In this document: one piece after another, positions 21,852 to 34,696 of the stretch
How positions within the stretch are numbered: position 1 is the stretch's first letter
How the letters are laid out: each line of letters opens with the position of its first letter
From: Amaurobius ferox
Taxonomy: Eukaryota; Arthropoda; Arachnida; Araneae; Amaurobiidae
Direction of reading: 5' to 3'
DNA length: 64,000 bases
NCBI GenBank assembly: GCA_951213105.1
Contig: OX578134.1
Coordinates: 143,816,880-143,880,879, forward strand
Notes under the pieces: generated by a model
Told to the model about the DNA's origin: nothing
Seen by the model: only the letters and a program-made list of their open reading frames with translations
Database searches by the model: none
Position numbers and translations under genes: made by a program

Positions 21852-23591
21852 ATGAAGAAGAGGATATTGTTACACACTCAACATATTTTAAAGGAACATC
21901 AAGATACCCTTCCAATCAGCAACTTGAAAATAAGAACTTCTTATCGTTATGTCATTCCTTTAGGAAGAAAAGCATTCAACTATGATATTTTAAGTCAGAA
22001 TCTACATCTAGTTAATTTAACAGAATGCAAATGCAAAAACAATCCTTATTCCGATCCCATATTAGGTCATATAGTAACAGGTGATTGCAAAGTTCTTACA
22101 GATACCTCATTAATTCAAGCGTTCAAACTTGGTACTAAATATAGAAATCCTTATCATGGAGATCCGTTTGAAGCTTTTCGAGAAGACATTGATCAATTCA
22201 TTAATAAACTTTCCATCCAATACAGTCTGTCTGATATCGCATTCCATCAATGGCGATTTAAGATGTGCAGGGACTTCATGTACTATTATAAAAAACTTTA
22301 CCAACCTCCTGACCAATGTAAAATAAACTTCAAACTTCTGAAGAACATTCAAAATCAATTTATAATTACTTATATTGACAAGGCCTCAAGTAACTACGCA
22401 TTTACATGTAAGCTCTTTTACATTAACATCTTGAAAGAAAAATATGAGAAAGATGTACTTTACAGTAAAATCAACCTTTCCCTTAAGGAAATCTCAAATA
22501 AAATCAAAGCTTTATATTTATTAACTGGCATCAAATACACAGGAATTATAAAGTACCCCTATCTGATTAATATTCCGAAACTACATAAAAGTCCTATTAC
22601 TTTCAGACCAGTTACTGTTGGATGCAATACCTATCTCACGAAAGCCAATAATATGTTAATAAAGCTTTTACAACCTATTTTGCTGAAACTTAATAACCAA
22701 GGAAGCTATATTATAAAAAACAGTCTACAAGTGATCAATATATTGAAAGATCATAAACATCCTTTGCACTTCAGAACTTATGATTTCCAAGAACTTTTTA
22801 ATACTATAGATCTAGATGACATGACAAATATACTTTACAACTTATTTGAAGAATATGACTTAAAAAGAAGTCTTGAATTCAATAAATTCAAGTCTATAAT
22901 CAAAATAGTTATTAAAGAAAATTACCTTTACAACGGATTATCCGTTTATCAACAAATTAAGGGCATCCCCATGGGGGGGGGATGTTCCTCCATATTGGCT
23001 GATATCTATCTTAGTTTTTATGAAAGAAGATCTCATATAAACAACGAAATCATATACCTACGTTATGTGGATGACGTAATTATTGGATATGAGAATGAGA
23101 ACTACAAAATGAACTTTGATTTTTATCCACCTAACCTCATCTTGAAGGAAAATCCTCTTAAAAATAACAACGAGGTCGAATTTTTGGATTTGAATATCAA
23201 CTATAGTCAAATTCCTGTCATATTCACCATCTATGATAAAAGAAAACAATTTAAATTACCCATTATTGGAATTATACATTGGCATTCCAACATTCATTTG
23301 AATGTGTTTCGCAATGTATTCTTGGGAGGTTTAATCAGAATAAAAAGAACTATCAAAGAAGAGCATTTACGCATCAATTTTGATCAAGAATTTTTAAAAC
23401 AAGCATTTTTTAATAAATATCCAGTTTCCTTTATGCTTAAAAATATAGATAATTTATACAGAACCAATTTGGCATATAGTGTAAGACTTAAGTCTTTTTT
23501 GAGTTCAATTAGAGACAAAATCATCGAACCCTCCATAAGACAGGACCGCACTGTGATCAAAGGACCGCAGATGGCACTTCATTTCCTTTGA
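21852..23591 (+). CDS. Penelope-like reverse transcriptase (579 codons, N-terminus decayed)
   Basis: The frame contains RT motifs in order: 'IPKLHK' at about residues 241-246; motif A around D311 ('TYDFQELF'); motif B as 'GIPMGGGCSS' at 371-380; and the catalytic 'YVDDV' at 405-409. Near residues 58-62 a 'CKC' pair precedes 'GHIVTGD', a pattern I associate with the Naiad-type Penelope-like branch, in which a GIY-YIG nuclease lies N-terminal to the RT. No such nuclease is visible downstream either, so endonuclease function is missing from this copy. Nine Gs encode the three glycines of motif B. The first Met is only where the open frame begins; the true start was upstream. The RT core looks intact. 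Confidence 0.8.
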   Translation: MKKRILLHTQHILKEHQDTLPISNLKIRTSYRYVIPLGRKAFNYDILSQNLHLVNLTECKCKNNPYSDPILGHIVTGDCKVLTDTSLIQAFKLGTKYRNPYHGDPFEAFREDIDQFINKLSIQYSLSDIAFHQWRFKMCRDFMYYYKKLYQPPDQCKINFKLLKNIQNQFIITYIDKASSNYAFTCKLFYINILKEKYEKDVLYSKINLSLKEISNKIKALYLLTGIKYTGIIKYPYLINIPKLHKSPITFRPVTVGCNTYLTKANNMLIKLLQPILLKLNNQGSYIIKNSLQVINILKDHKHPLHFRTYDFQELFNTIDLDDMTNILYNLFEEYDLKRSLEFNKFKSIIKIVIKENYLYNGLSVYQQIKGIPMGGGCSSILADIYLSFYERRSHINNEIIYLRYVDDVIIGYENENYKMNFDFYPPNLILKENPLKNNNEVEFLDLNINYSQIPVIFTIYDKRKQFKLPIIGIIHWHSNIHLNVFRNVFLGGLIRIKRTIKEEHLRINFDQEFLKQAFFNKYPVSFMLKNIDNLYRTNLAYSVRLKSFLSSIRDKIIEPSIRQDRTVIKGPQMALHFL

Positions 23592-23592
23592 G

Positions 23593-23800
23593 TCGGCAGT
23601 TCAGTTGGCTTTATTTGTGGTGATATTGCTCTCGTCCTCATTTCTATCCAGGTCTCGTGATGTTTTCAATGTCACTCCGAAGGTTGGCTTGGGCCATAGC
23701 TGGCGACCAGGAGTGAAAGGCCGCGGCGTTTCTGACGAGCTCGTTGAACTGGGGAGTAAGGTCACAACCCCTTACCGCCATAATGTAAGCTTTTTGCCTA
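23593..23800 (+). repeat. GC-richer 3' flank of the Penelope-like element
   Basis: This segment is less AT-rich than all neighbours and follows the RT stop directly. It is probably the element's 3' untranslated region. It contains 'ctgacgagctcgttgaac' at about 23732, which resembles part of a hammerhead core but does not fold as one. Confidence 0.4.
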
Positions 23801-23935
23801 GCCTTCCTTCCTTTTTTCCATGTTTTTTTCACTTTTTATCTTTCACTTTTTCTATATATATAATGTTTGGTACCCACATGCTGCCTTGCGCAAAAGTTAC
23901 TATAACATTTTTATTTCCGATTTATCAATTTCTAT

Positions 23936-24092
<157 letters not shown>

Positions 24093-25841
24093 ATTATGCA
24101 TGTATATCGAAACATTTAGATTATTTGTACCAATATCACGCACAATCCACATTAAAGTTTTCCCATTCGAACTATGTGAAAGGAGGAATGTTTCACAACA
24201 GTATATAATGAGTAACATAGTCTCTATTTTTTATCATTATATGAAATTTTTTATTTTTCATTACATCATTCTTTTCATTATATCAAAAATCAAACGACCC
24301 AGTTTATATTTGCTCTGTTACATTCAGGTATAAACACAATGATATATATTTAATTCGGTGAAATTATAAAAGTTTGGGGGTGTAACCTACAAAGTTTTAA
24401 AGCCAATAAAAGAATTAATCTCGATTCTACTATCTCAGGTATTCGAAGAATTTGAGGAAGCCCTAAGAAATTTCACTTCAACAATAAACCTATATGTTTA
24501 TATTGACCTCAGGCCATGTCTGGTGATATTTTTTCATTCTGACTTCTTTCTCAAAGTTTGTTTCTCTCTGTAATATATTTGCAGGATTTTGTTGAAAAAT
24601 AATTTCATGTTTATATTCGGTAGAAGTATAGCATATAAGAATGGTCGCAAGCTTTTGTGCACTTCTGAATACAAATGGAATTCCAGAGTTCTATATGTGT
24701 ATCAGTTAAGACGAATGCGACAGATTTTAGATACGTAATATACTTTAAAGATATGTATTAAGACTGGGCAGAATTCGGACCTACATAAGAAATGAATCTG
24801 ACATTTTATATGATATTTTACAAATTTGAGGGGAACGATATATCTCTGAAAACAATGCAGCTACTCAAAAATAGGAATTTTGTACTTTTAATTAATAAAT
24901 ATAATAGAACTATTGATGTTATTTAGTTAATAAACGATTTGTATTTAGTTTTACAAACAAGTGTTTTGAAAACCGAAAGATATTTTTAAATTAATCAAAT
25001 AAAATTATTAAATGCAATATAATTATATATATAAATTCAGTTTAATTAACTGAAGTGTGTCTCAACTTGACTGTTTGATGCCAGAATCCATTTTTAGGTA
25101 GCTTGTTTTTTTTCTTTTTTCGTTCTTTTGCAAAAATAAATACATAAATAAATAAATAAATAAGTAAATGAAATATATGTATTCTTGATCTAAATGATCA
25201 CAATTATAGAATGTTACCCTTCATTTTGAAGAGTTTAATATATTTTGATTGTTACCAAGTTTGACAATGTATGAAGAGGGGATGTAACCCCCCCCTCACA
25301 CACACGAGAGAGCTAATGACGTCAAGAACACAAAAATTTAGTATTATTTTAGTTATTAATTATTTTAGTAAATTATTTTAGTGTCGTGATCATTAAGACG
25401 TAAATAATCCATTTTATGAATGATTATGCGAAATTTTGTCTTATGGTGGCATGTTAAGGAAATTTTAAATGTCGTCTAAATTGTAAAATGATGAAAAACA
25501 GTAAAATTAGTGTAATTCTATCTCTTGATTTTACTTCTTTTCGCATTCTTTTAATATATATATTTTTTTATTTTTCTGTTTGTGCTTTTAGCAATTTCAT
25601 TATATATTTGATGTTCGTGCTTAGATCGAGTCATGTAATAATCATTCCTTATTGCATGTGTAATGTCTATAGCCCATATGTTATTCATTTTATTTTTAGG
25701 ATGAGTATCTTAGCATTGTTTCTCATATTTACGATTTTATACTGAGGATATCCTCATTATTGAAAGTATTATAATTATTTAATGGTAACATACTTAGGTT
25801 GCAAGTTATTAATGTATGATGTATTAGTTTTCAGTATGATG

Positions 25842-25845
<4 letters not shown>
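24093..25845. other. AT-rich stretch, nothing recognised
   Basis: No gene or element is recognised. An imperfect AAAT microsatellite lies at 25131-25165. Confidence 0.4.
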
Positions 25846-25906
<61 letters not shown>

Positions 25907-25907
25907 A
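25846..25907. repeat. (TA)n then (TG)n microsatellite
   Basis: TA repeats run to 25892 and change to TG to 25907, the same order as at 23936-24092. Confidence 0.95.
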
Positions 25908-26029
25908 TACCAGCAGTTCGAATTGCTAATATATTGTAAATTACACACTACCTGATATAGAAAATAGAACACCATCGACAACGCAGTTTTTCGATGTATG
26001 CAAATAATCTGAAGTGCAAGTAGGTCACG

Positions 26030-26875
26030 TGATTAGAGCGCGGGATAAAAATGATGGGATCAGCAGATGAGCCAACAGTTGTTATTGTCTGTGGACTATG
26101 GAAACCTGTTTTTGAGATATTTTTCGTTTCAGAAGACACGTGTTCTTGATGAGATGCCTGGAGGATGACGTCTAAGTCCATTTCAACCTTTTTAAAGATT
26201 GTGTGAGGGGATTTATTTTAGGTCTAAGTACGGCTGGGTGGTCATACAGAAATATCTACGACGAAACAGCCGTAGATGCATCCACTGTGCAAAGGATTTG
26301 AAGAAGATGGATTGAAGAAGGGCATGTGCATCATTGCAGTGGAATAGATCCATCCAGATGTATGTCAGCACGCGTTGATCGAAGCATTTGAAATCATGCG
26401 GTCCCACAAAAGACGAATGCCGACATTCTTCAGAATTTGCAAGTTACATTGGATGTTCCAATTTCCGCGGGAATAGTTTCTCGACGATTGCTGAAAGCGG
26501 CTTGCACTCGAAACGTCCTTTACAAAGACTGCACTTGACGATATGACACCGATGTTAGAGTGGAGGCGACGAGGAAAAGGATCCAATTCTGCTTCGACTG
26601 TTGAATGTCATTCTGCTCGGCAATGCGGCAGCATTGTTTGGTGTGCCATCGTCTTCGATACCCAGCCACCTCTGGTTCTTATCAGATGTATGGGACGATC
26701 ATGTATGGGACGTTATTGGCCGTTGTCTGATTGTCCTGATTTCACCTCAAACAGAGGACGACCTGTGGAGGATGGTTGAAAGCATATGGCCATGCATCCT
26801 TCAGGAAACTCTTCGCACGCTCATTGCATCTGTTCCTCTAAGCGCTGCTGTGTGTATATCCTGCCAGATATGATC
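26030..26875 (+). mobile_element. Degraded, internally deleted Tc1-like transposon
   Basis: A 5' flank-like region (26030-26210) leads into coding remnants. Position 26213 onward matches the N-terminal DNA-binding part of a Tc1 transposase. From about 26680 the sequence already encodes the C-terminal end, so the catalytic centre is largely gone. The terminal inverted repeats were not resolved. Confidence 0.65.
26222..26873 (+). pseudogene. Tc1-like transposase remnant
   Basis: Readable pieces in order are: a helix-turn-helix stretch ('STVQRIWRRWIEEGH', about 26273-26330); 'LQVTLDVPISAGIVSRRL' (about 26440-26495); and a C-terminal block 'HVWDVIGRCLIVL' then 'PQTEDDLWRMVESIW' and 'TLRTLIASVP' (about 26700-26850), the standard ending of one arthropod Tc1 branch. 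Several stops and shifts separate them. The segment that should hold the first two catalytic aspartates is missing or unrecognisable. Confidence 0.75.
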
Positions 26876-27769
26876 CTACTGCCTACTGATCATCCTGTCT
26901 ATGCCATTGTTGCCTTGCATTATCCTTCTGGAATTAACATATCTTACTTATATATGCCTGCTCTGCCTCGGTGTCATTTGCCATCAAACTTTATTAGCTT
27001 TTTCATGTTGTTGCATTTTCTGTGTCGGGTAGTGTATGAAAATGACAATATTTTCTAGTTGAAGTGATATTGTTCATGCAACGAATGAAAAGTACAAAAT
27101 TCTTGAGTTTTATAGTATGGAATTCGAAATAGCTGAGAAAATATGTTCAAATCAAGCTGTAAGTACGCTTATAATATTGTATCTCCGTTTGTTAAAATAT
27201 TTCATAATTTCTTTTCATTAAAAGTGAAATGATGTAACCACGTTTGTAACAGTTATGTAACTACATTTTGAAAGCACGTGAAATGGCAGTCACAAGAAAC
27301 GAATAGTTAGTTCTTCTATGAAACGAGTGTGTGTGTGATAAGTAAATGAGGTATCTTCTCCTCGCCATTGGTATAAGAGTCGTTAAAACATCATTAGTGG
27401 GATAGATAATTTTATTTACACAAAAACCGACGTGCAGTGTTTGTATTCTTATATAAGGTTTAGCTTCTAAAATTTAGCTAAATATACACTACAATAAATA
27501 AATATTACTCTTCTGAATAAATATTGCAAATTCGGTAAAATTATGATAGACTCGCACTAGGTTTAGCGAGCGTGTTAATTCAGAAATGATACCTTTCCAA
27601 GATTGAGCTTTTATTAAAAATTACCGGCAATTGATGCTCGTTCCTGATTATAGATGGAGTCAGTTACCGTGAACTGCATATGATCAATCTACAAGCAGAA
27701 ACAAATGAATAAAATTGGAAAAAATATTAAGAAATCAAATAATTATTACTCACTCATACACGCACACAC
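26876..27769. other. AT-rich stretch, nothing recognised
   Basis: No supported feature. A short CA tract at 27758-27769 precedes the SINE copy. Confidence 0.4.
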
Positions 27770-27990
27770 ACTGTCACAACTGCCGCCGTGTTCATGCGGA
27801 GTCCGATCACGTTAAACATGTGGGTCCGTATATCATTCCGAGAGGTTGGTAGTAGGGGAAGGAGGGTACGGTCCCTGTGGACGCCTCCCTCACTGGGTTC
27901 CGGTCTAAATTGGGTGGCACTTCCCGGCCGTCCAAACAGTTACATTACTCCTTTCTGGTAGGTCGGACGGTCTGGGTCTCAACAACACAC
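27770..27990 (+). mobile_element. 5S-derived SINE, 5'-truncated copy
   Basis: It begins in the SINE body at 'actgtcacaactgccgccgt' and runs to 'ggtctgggtctcaacaaca'. The 5S-like head is absent. The tail passes into (CA)n and then the large TA microsatellite at 28003, so the A-rich SINE tail appears to have seeded the microsatellite. Confidence 0.8.
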
Positions 27991-27998
27991 ACACACAC

Positions 27999-28459
<461 letters not shown>

Positions 28460-28660
28460 TTATCCAGTCTCCTATAGCCCTGGACGGATTTCAGGGTAGG
28501 TCACTTCAGATATGTTCCACACCCTGGTTTAGCTCGTTCTCCCTCTCCCAGATGCATCTCAACTTTTTTCATTCAGTTATGACTGCTCACTTTCAATACA
28601 CGTGTACGCCGGGTTCCTACCTTATGGATCATGGGAATTCTTGAATTCCTAATAATTTTT

Positions 28661-28750
28661 CAGTGTTTCCTCTTTTAATGCTTGTAGTCTGTTCTTAGGC
28701 ATTTATAGTAACTTACTATTACCATATCTGAAACAAGTATGTGTTTGAGT
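28661..28750 (+). repeat. Dispersed repeat family delta, copy 1
   Basis: It matches 52680-52755: both carry 'ggcatttatagtaa', then a 'tattaccatatct/tattgccaaatct' block and 'aaacaag.atatgtttg'. Orientation is the same in both. Confidence 0.6.
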
Positions 28751-28839
28751 TAATTGGAAAATGGAATATAATACAAATTGAAGAGTAAAGTATCGCAAAT
28801 TGACTGTAGGAGGGGGTGACCCCCCACTTCCCGGTTAAC

Positions 28840-29045
28840 ACCTCATTCAACGTATTTAATAACCGTAAGGTACGTGTTTATATAGCACTAGTATTTAAGC
28901 AGTTGAAATGTAGTGTCTAATTGTAGCATATATTTCTTATTGCACACTCGTTCAGCGTATTTAGTTCCCGTAAGGTACGTGTTTATATAGTGCTAGTCTT
29001 TAACCAGCTTAATGTAGTGTCGAATTGCAGTATATATTTCTTATT
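28840..29045 (+). repeat. Two-copy ~103-bp tandem duplication
   Basis: Copies start at about 28840 and 28945. Shared blocks are 'ccgtaaggtacgtgtttata', 'tagt.tttaa.cag' and 'tatatttcttattg'. Confidence 0.85.
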
Positions 29046-29123
29046 GTGAGTAAGACTTATATTTCTTATTTTGTAGTCTTTTATTTTGATGTTATTTTTA
29101 CGATTTTATATCTTTAATGGGTA

Positions 29124-29200
29124 ATGTACCGGCTCCCGGGAGTGTTGCAGCGGCCTAAAGCATTGCTTAACCGGGGAGTAGGGATCACCTCCCCTCAGGT
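29124..29200 (+). repeat. GC-rich island of unknown origin
   Basis: A short GC-rich segment around 'accggctcccgggagtgttg' and 'ggggagtagggatcacctcc'. It ends shortly before a TA microsatellite, like the GC-rich 3' flank at 23593-23800, with which it shares a 'ggggagta.gg.tcac' string. It may be the same kind of element end. Confidence 0.3.
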
Positions 29201-29266
29201 AATTTGTGGTACTTTATCTTCAATTTGTATTGTATTCCATTTTCCAATCTGGATTGCTCTATCTCT

Positions 29267-29268
<2 letters not shown>

Positions 29269-29317
<49 letters not shown>
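29269..29317. repeat. (TA)n microsatellite
   Basis: About 24 uninterrupted TA units. Confidence 0.97.
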
Positions 29318-29320
<3 letters not shown>

Positions 29321-29764
29321 AATTTTACCATTTGTTTAGAATCCTGACATACGTTTTATGTCATATTTTTAAATATATACATTACTTACAGTCTATGGCA
29401 AACAATCTAGAAATTTAAAATTTAATAATATTTGATGTGAATACTTTAATTAACAGTTACAAGAATCACATTGCTAATCAGTGATATCGGACTTAAGGAA
29501 TTCTTCAGTTATTGTTAGTTATTTTAAGAATTAAATTTATATCACTGAATAATGAAAGCTCTGTGGAATATATCATGATTTTGTCCTTTCGTTTGTGTGA
29601 ATACATATACTGCTATATTCTTATTTATTTTTCAGATCGATAAAATAACATTTTAAGGTGCATTTCCATCGAAGTTTTATAGACAATATTCCAACAAAAC
29701 TAGATGTTGCAAACCATTGTAGAAATGCAGATTCATCTAAAAAGTAATCTTAAAAAAGAAGCAT
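29318..29764. other. AT-rich stretch, nothing recognised
   Basis: No supported feature. Confidence 0.4.
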
Positions 29765-30005
29765 ATATGTGTTTAGGCTCCAGGCTACGTACTAAAACAT
29801 TCATTCCTCAAGAGATTTTATTAGAAGTGCGCGTTTTTCCTACCAGAAATATAGCCACGGGGCTTATACCAAAACATTCATAATAAATCTTCCAGCATTT
29901 ACATTTTCTGGGAGAAATTTGATCAAAAAGGATATGCATTTGTGAAAATTTCGAGATGTGGAAAACCAAATTAGATACCTTATCATTCAAAATAAATGTA
30001 TAAGG
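29765..30005 (+). repeat. Dispersed repeat family beta, copy 3
   Basis: Diagnostic blocks: 'ggctacgtactaaaacat', 'ccacggggcttataccaaaa', 'cattcataataaatcttcca' and 'cattcaaaataaatgta'. Confidence 0.65.
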
Positions 30006-30189
30006 TTTGGCATGTTCTATATTTTTATTTTTTTATAGTGTATTAGAAATCGTTTAAGAAATCAGGCAGTCTTTGCGGTTTAGGTATCGCATTCTACTTT
30101 CTGAAACAGAAACGGGATGATTTAAAAAATAGCTCTCTGTATAATCTTCCCTAGATGATGAGATAGGAAACATTTATACAAACATTTTT

Positions 30190-30322
<133 letters not shown>

Positions 30323-33300
30323 CTATAAATACTCTTACATGTTACAGGACGATGTTAGACTTCGCGGAAATTGTCTGTTTTTCAGAGTTGCCTTCATAAC
30401 GCCGACTTCGTACTTGTGATGTAGAGGATGTCACGAATACTGAGATGGCTGCAATGGGACCGATAATGTTAATGGAAGAACTGCTGTAACATTGTAACCG
30501 TTAACGGTACCCCTTGAATGAAACAATTATTTGCGAATCTACTGTACAATTACTGTAAATGAAAATACACGTTCTGCCTTTTATTTATTTACCAACAACA
30601 ACTGCTTGCATCAAATGTGCTATAGAGACATGGACTTTAAACAGCATTAACAAGAAAGGTTTGGTAAAGTATTCTCTGTTGTCCATTAACGTTTGTTTAT
30701 ATAGTTTCTAATCACCCTTTGTTTAATATCTGTGCAACTGCAAGAATTTTACTGGTAATAAGTTATGCTCAACATGTCCTACCCAAATTAAGGCCATATG
30801 TGCATATGAGAACCATATTATTCGGTTTCTTTAACTATGAATGATAGATTTAAAGTACACATACTTTAAACTAATGTTTACATTAAATTTATCATTTTAT
30901 GTAGACACTTTTATTTGTAAAACGTTAGATATTCCTGTTATAATAAAATAATTAACAAATACCATAACTTGACACTGCATATTTTGTTAGAATGGTATCA
31001 TACTGAAGATTACATACATACAGATATGCAGTTTTATACCTCACTTATAAATATTTAAGGACATATTTTAACAATGAGTTTGATGTCAATTTGTATCAAG
31101 TCTACACATTGTGGATCATATTCGGAATGTGCAATTGTTGTTTATTGTTATTTAAAACAATATGCTAAATGTTCTATATCATAATTTATATTTAAATTAA
31201 GAACCGGCAAAAACAAATTTAAAATTAATATTTTCAAGCTCGTTAAGTAATATTCCTTTACTTGCTTACATTTATTATGTAAATATAAAGTATATACTTA
31301 ACATTTAACCATTTTCCGAGGCATTCTAGTTATTCAAGAGCAAGCATTTGAGTTTCCTTTTATTAATCATATATACCTGGACTTTTGATAAATAAATTGC
31401 TCGGTTTACATTGTAAACATGTTTATTTAATGCATTCCTTTCTGCATGTTCTATATTTACGAAATTGTGCACTACATTATTCGTTTTTGACTTTTAAAAA
31501 TATTTATTATACATACCAGACTGCAGAACATTTAAGGTCACATACTTTAGTTTGAGTTATCTATACTGTTCCTATAAAGATATAGAATTCCTGACCATAA
31601 TTATATCAACTTGTCGTTAGGACATACATAATATCTGTAATGAAATATACTTCATGAAGTAAGTATATATCCATAATTTTTAAATAATATTTTAATTATA
31701 ATAAATACGCTTTTTTATTTGTAAATAATATTTCTAACATCTATTAATACTTGAATAACTGTAAATATTATTTACAAGCTAAAATAATTATGTTTCCAGT
31801 TTACGAAAGCTACAGATAGTACTATAGGTCTTTTTTCATTTGGGGCCCAACTACAAACTCACATAATTAAGTTTTTGGTGGTTGATAGCTAAAAGTTTAA
31901 TCACAGAAAAAAACTCATGAATTATAAATTTAGAATAATATCACTTGCGAAGTGAAGATTAGATAAATGAATTCAATTATCGATTTCTTAAGTTTATTGA
32001 TTTTTAAAACTCATCTATTGGATTCAATTTTGCCCTTAAATGTATCTTGTAGTTAATTTGCAGCATACTGCATTGGGAAGCCTTTATAAATCCAAGGAAG
32101 AAAGTTAGAAACTTTTTGAATGATGTTGCTGATCGATATTATAGATGTAAACAACCTTCATACTAATTTTTTTATAGATGGCTGCACAAGATCTGATAAA
32201 TGCATTAGAAAAACCAAAAACATGGTCTGATCACCAAGTGTAATCTTGTTTCTTTACTAATTGCAAAAACTCTTTTATGATACTCTATCTAAATGAGAGA
32301 CCAGGAAGCAATTATGCAGCATTAATATTTACGAATATTTACAACGAAACAAGGCACAGACTTGTAGGCGCCATTTTACGACAGTCTTGGCCCGGAGGGT
32401 CATTACCCCAATAAATTCACTTCACACAAATTGCAGGTGTGGTTGGAACAAAGATCTACTAGTTGGCAAGACTTCAACCAAGTTGCATAGGAAAATCAGG
32501 TAGCCAATGAAGATGTGTTGCTACATCACACTGAGGAGCAACCAATGAGTGATGCAGAGGGCATATGTGGATTTCAGGCAAAATCATGAGGCAACAAGGA
32601 GAGAATTCAATAAACATTTAAGCAATTGGAGTCTAAACTAATCAGGCTATGAATGTCCAAGATATCATTTCATAAGCAATGATTATCCAGAAGCGAGAGA
32701 GAGCGAATATATTCAGGCAATGACTATCCAAGAGAGTAGTGATTAAAAATGATGGTGCAGAAACGGTGTTGTTCATGGCAATTATGATTATCCGAAAGTT
32801 CAGAGAGTCGAGTTTTAAGCAGTGTAGTGGTTATGTTAAAATGTAAGAGTGTGTTAGAAAAGAAAATCTGACCTCAAAATGTCAGAAAAAGAGAAGGTCA
32901 ATATTCCAAACATGATTGGCAACAGACTGACAAACAGAGGTTTATACCAGTATGCGTATATAGCAGGCTATTTGTTGATTTCGGATTGATATTCTAAGAA
33001 TTGGTCTCACCCAATGCATTTTCTCCTCCTTAAGCTTATATTAAAATTATTGTAATTTTAATCTTTACAATAATATATGTAAATAAATAATCTTTACTTT
33101 AACAGTTAAACATGTGAAATTTAATGTGTAGGGTTCTAATTAATGATTTTAATTTAGGAACTCGTGTAAAGTGGTAATGGCGGATTATTGCGCCACGATA
33201 GTAATGGACGAGCTATTTCATTCACGATAACATTAATTAGGATTAATAATTTAATGCACAAAGTTGAGCTATATTTATAAAATAATTAAACTCCAAATTA

Positions 33301-33564
33301 ATGGTTCTTCTTGTGAACCACACTAAAAATTAGAAAACATTCTGTGAATCAGCATGAGTAAATATAGTAAATATTAACTTTGTATTAACTTTTTACAATT
33401 TATTCAAAGCATGAACTTGTGGATTATACTGTTTGTTAATAATCAGCAGTATTGTGCATAGAGCATCATTTTGTGCAGAATATGAACTTCAAAACATGAC
33501 GTCCTCTTGAAGAGGGGCAATAGTATGTATTCATATATAACTAAATTTAAATTTTATAAATAAA
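30323..33564. other. AT-rich stretch, nothing certain
   Basis: No gene recognised. Around 32400 a 'ggtcattacccc' string resembles the subterminal motif of the pogo-like element at 15968-17543 and may mark a remnant of it. A diverged stretch near 31440-31540 shows weak similarity to repeat family alpha. Confidence 0.35.
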
Positions 33565-33690
33565 ATGATTTTGCCTAAGATGCCACGCAAAAAATATTTA
33601 TCTCAGAAGATGATAGAAAAACTCGTAAATCACTGGAACGATTGGGTCAGTGAGGATGGAATTGACTTGTCAGATGCTGATTTTGATTAG
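33565..33690 (+). CDS. Short ORF of unknown origin (41 codons)
   Basis: Open from ATG at 33565 to TAG at 33688. It begins basic ('MPRKKYLSQK') and ends acidic ('SEDGIDLSDADFD'). Lysine-rich then acidic Leu-Ser-Asp runs are common at the N-termini of piggyBac-type transposases, but this is too short to identify. It could be the surviving 5' end of such a gene, or chance. Confidence 0.25.
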   Translation: MILPKMPRKKYLSQKMIEKLVNHWNDWVSEDGIDLSDADFD

Positions 33691-33784
33691 AATCATGATA
33701 AAGTTTACCGCTTTAGTTTTACCACCTCATTGATCTCATTTTTGTGAATTCTTGGCAGTTGTACCATTCTGTTCAAGTCAAAAT

Positions 33785-33875
33785 TCAGAGCAGATATGTA
33801 ACAGCTTGTAAGCTTGTTTGCTTGTAAGCTTGTAAGCTTGTAAGCAGAACAGATATGTAACAGATGTAACAGCTT
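33785..33875 (+). repeat. Short tandem 'cttgtaag' repeats
   Basis: Four to five 'gcttgtaa' words in succession, flanked by two copies of 'cagatatgtaacag'. Confidence 0.75.
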
Positions 33876-34696
33876 GTGATAGTTTAAAACGAACTGCGCA
33901 CCTAAGCTTGATATACAAAATGTGCTGCGATTAAATATAAAATCTATTGAAATAGACATAAAGGATCTACATAATACATTTCACCGAAAAATGCTAGGCT
34001 GGTTCAAATGGGACACATCAGTTTTTTCTGATAAAAATGATTTGCTGTAAATGTCCTTCATGTAAGGGGTACACAGTAACTCTATATTTTTCAATGTGGT
34101 GGAGCCCTATACTACAAAAAAATAAATTGTTTCAAGTACTTTCATACCATCTCATTACACTTGTTTCAAGAACTCCAATACGATTCCATAACGCTTGTCT
34201 CAAAATCGTCATGTAAGAAATTTATTTCGTATCACATCGAAATGTAAGGATATTTTTATAACCTGCCCATTACTAATTGTAAATCACGATTGTTGAAGGC
34301 TATTTTATAAAAAAATTTCACTTTTTATTCATGTAACCGTATTTTTATTCATACAACTTTTTAAAAAAATGTTGATAATTAAATTATCACATGAGTCATT
34401 TATAGATCGCTAAGTATTGTGTGCAGTAAATTTTAAGGGGTCTTAAGAACTGTTAAGTACCATAAACAGAATAAATTCACATGCTTCATATTTTAGTTTG
34501 GACACTTTTTCCTATACATTAATAAAAACTAAATATTTTATGACTTATAAGTGCATACTTATAGCATATATGTTATATATTTTTTTCAATAAGGTGAATC
34601 TGATAGTAGTATTTTTAAAACTTGTACAATTTTCATGAATTTGTTAAAATTGTAATTTGATATATACTCTTTTGTATAAAAAACAAAACACCATAC
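33876..34696. other. AT-rich stretch, nothing recognised
   Basis: No supported feature. Confidence 0.4.

Larger units (their letters stand above)
21500..23800 (+). mobile_element. Penelope-like retroelement (partial)
   Basis: A retroelement body with an open RT frame (21852-23591). Upstream, coding similarity continues through 21598-21709 in the same frame as the RT and then shifts near 21708, so the N-terminal region is broken. The 3' flank 23593-23800 is GC-richer and is followed within 140 bp by a TA microsatellite; Penelope-like elements often end next to such tracts. I could not identify pseudo-LTRs, a target duplication or a GIY-YIG nuclease domain. Confidence 0.65.

Noticed and set aside
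23731..23752. Hammerhead-ribozyme-like 'ctgacgag...gaac' after the Penelope-like RT
   Set aside because: The stem II segment does not close properly and the conserved A before stem III is a C, with no fitting cleavage triplet. It does not fold as a hammerhead.
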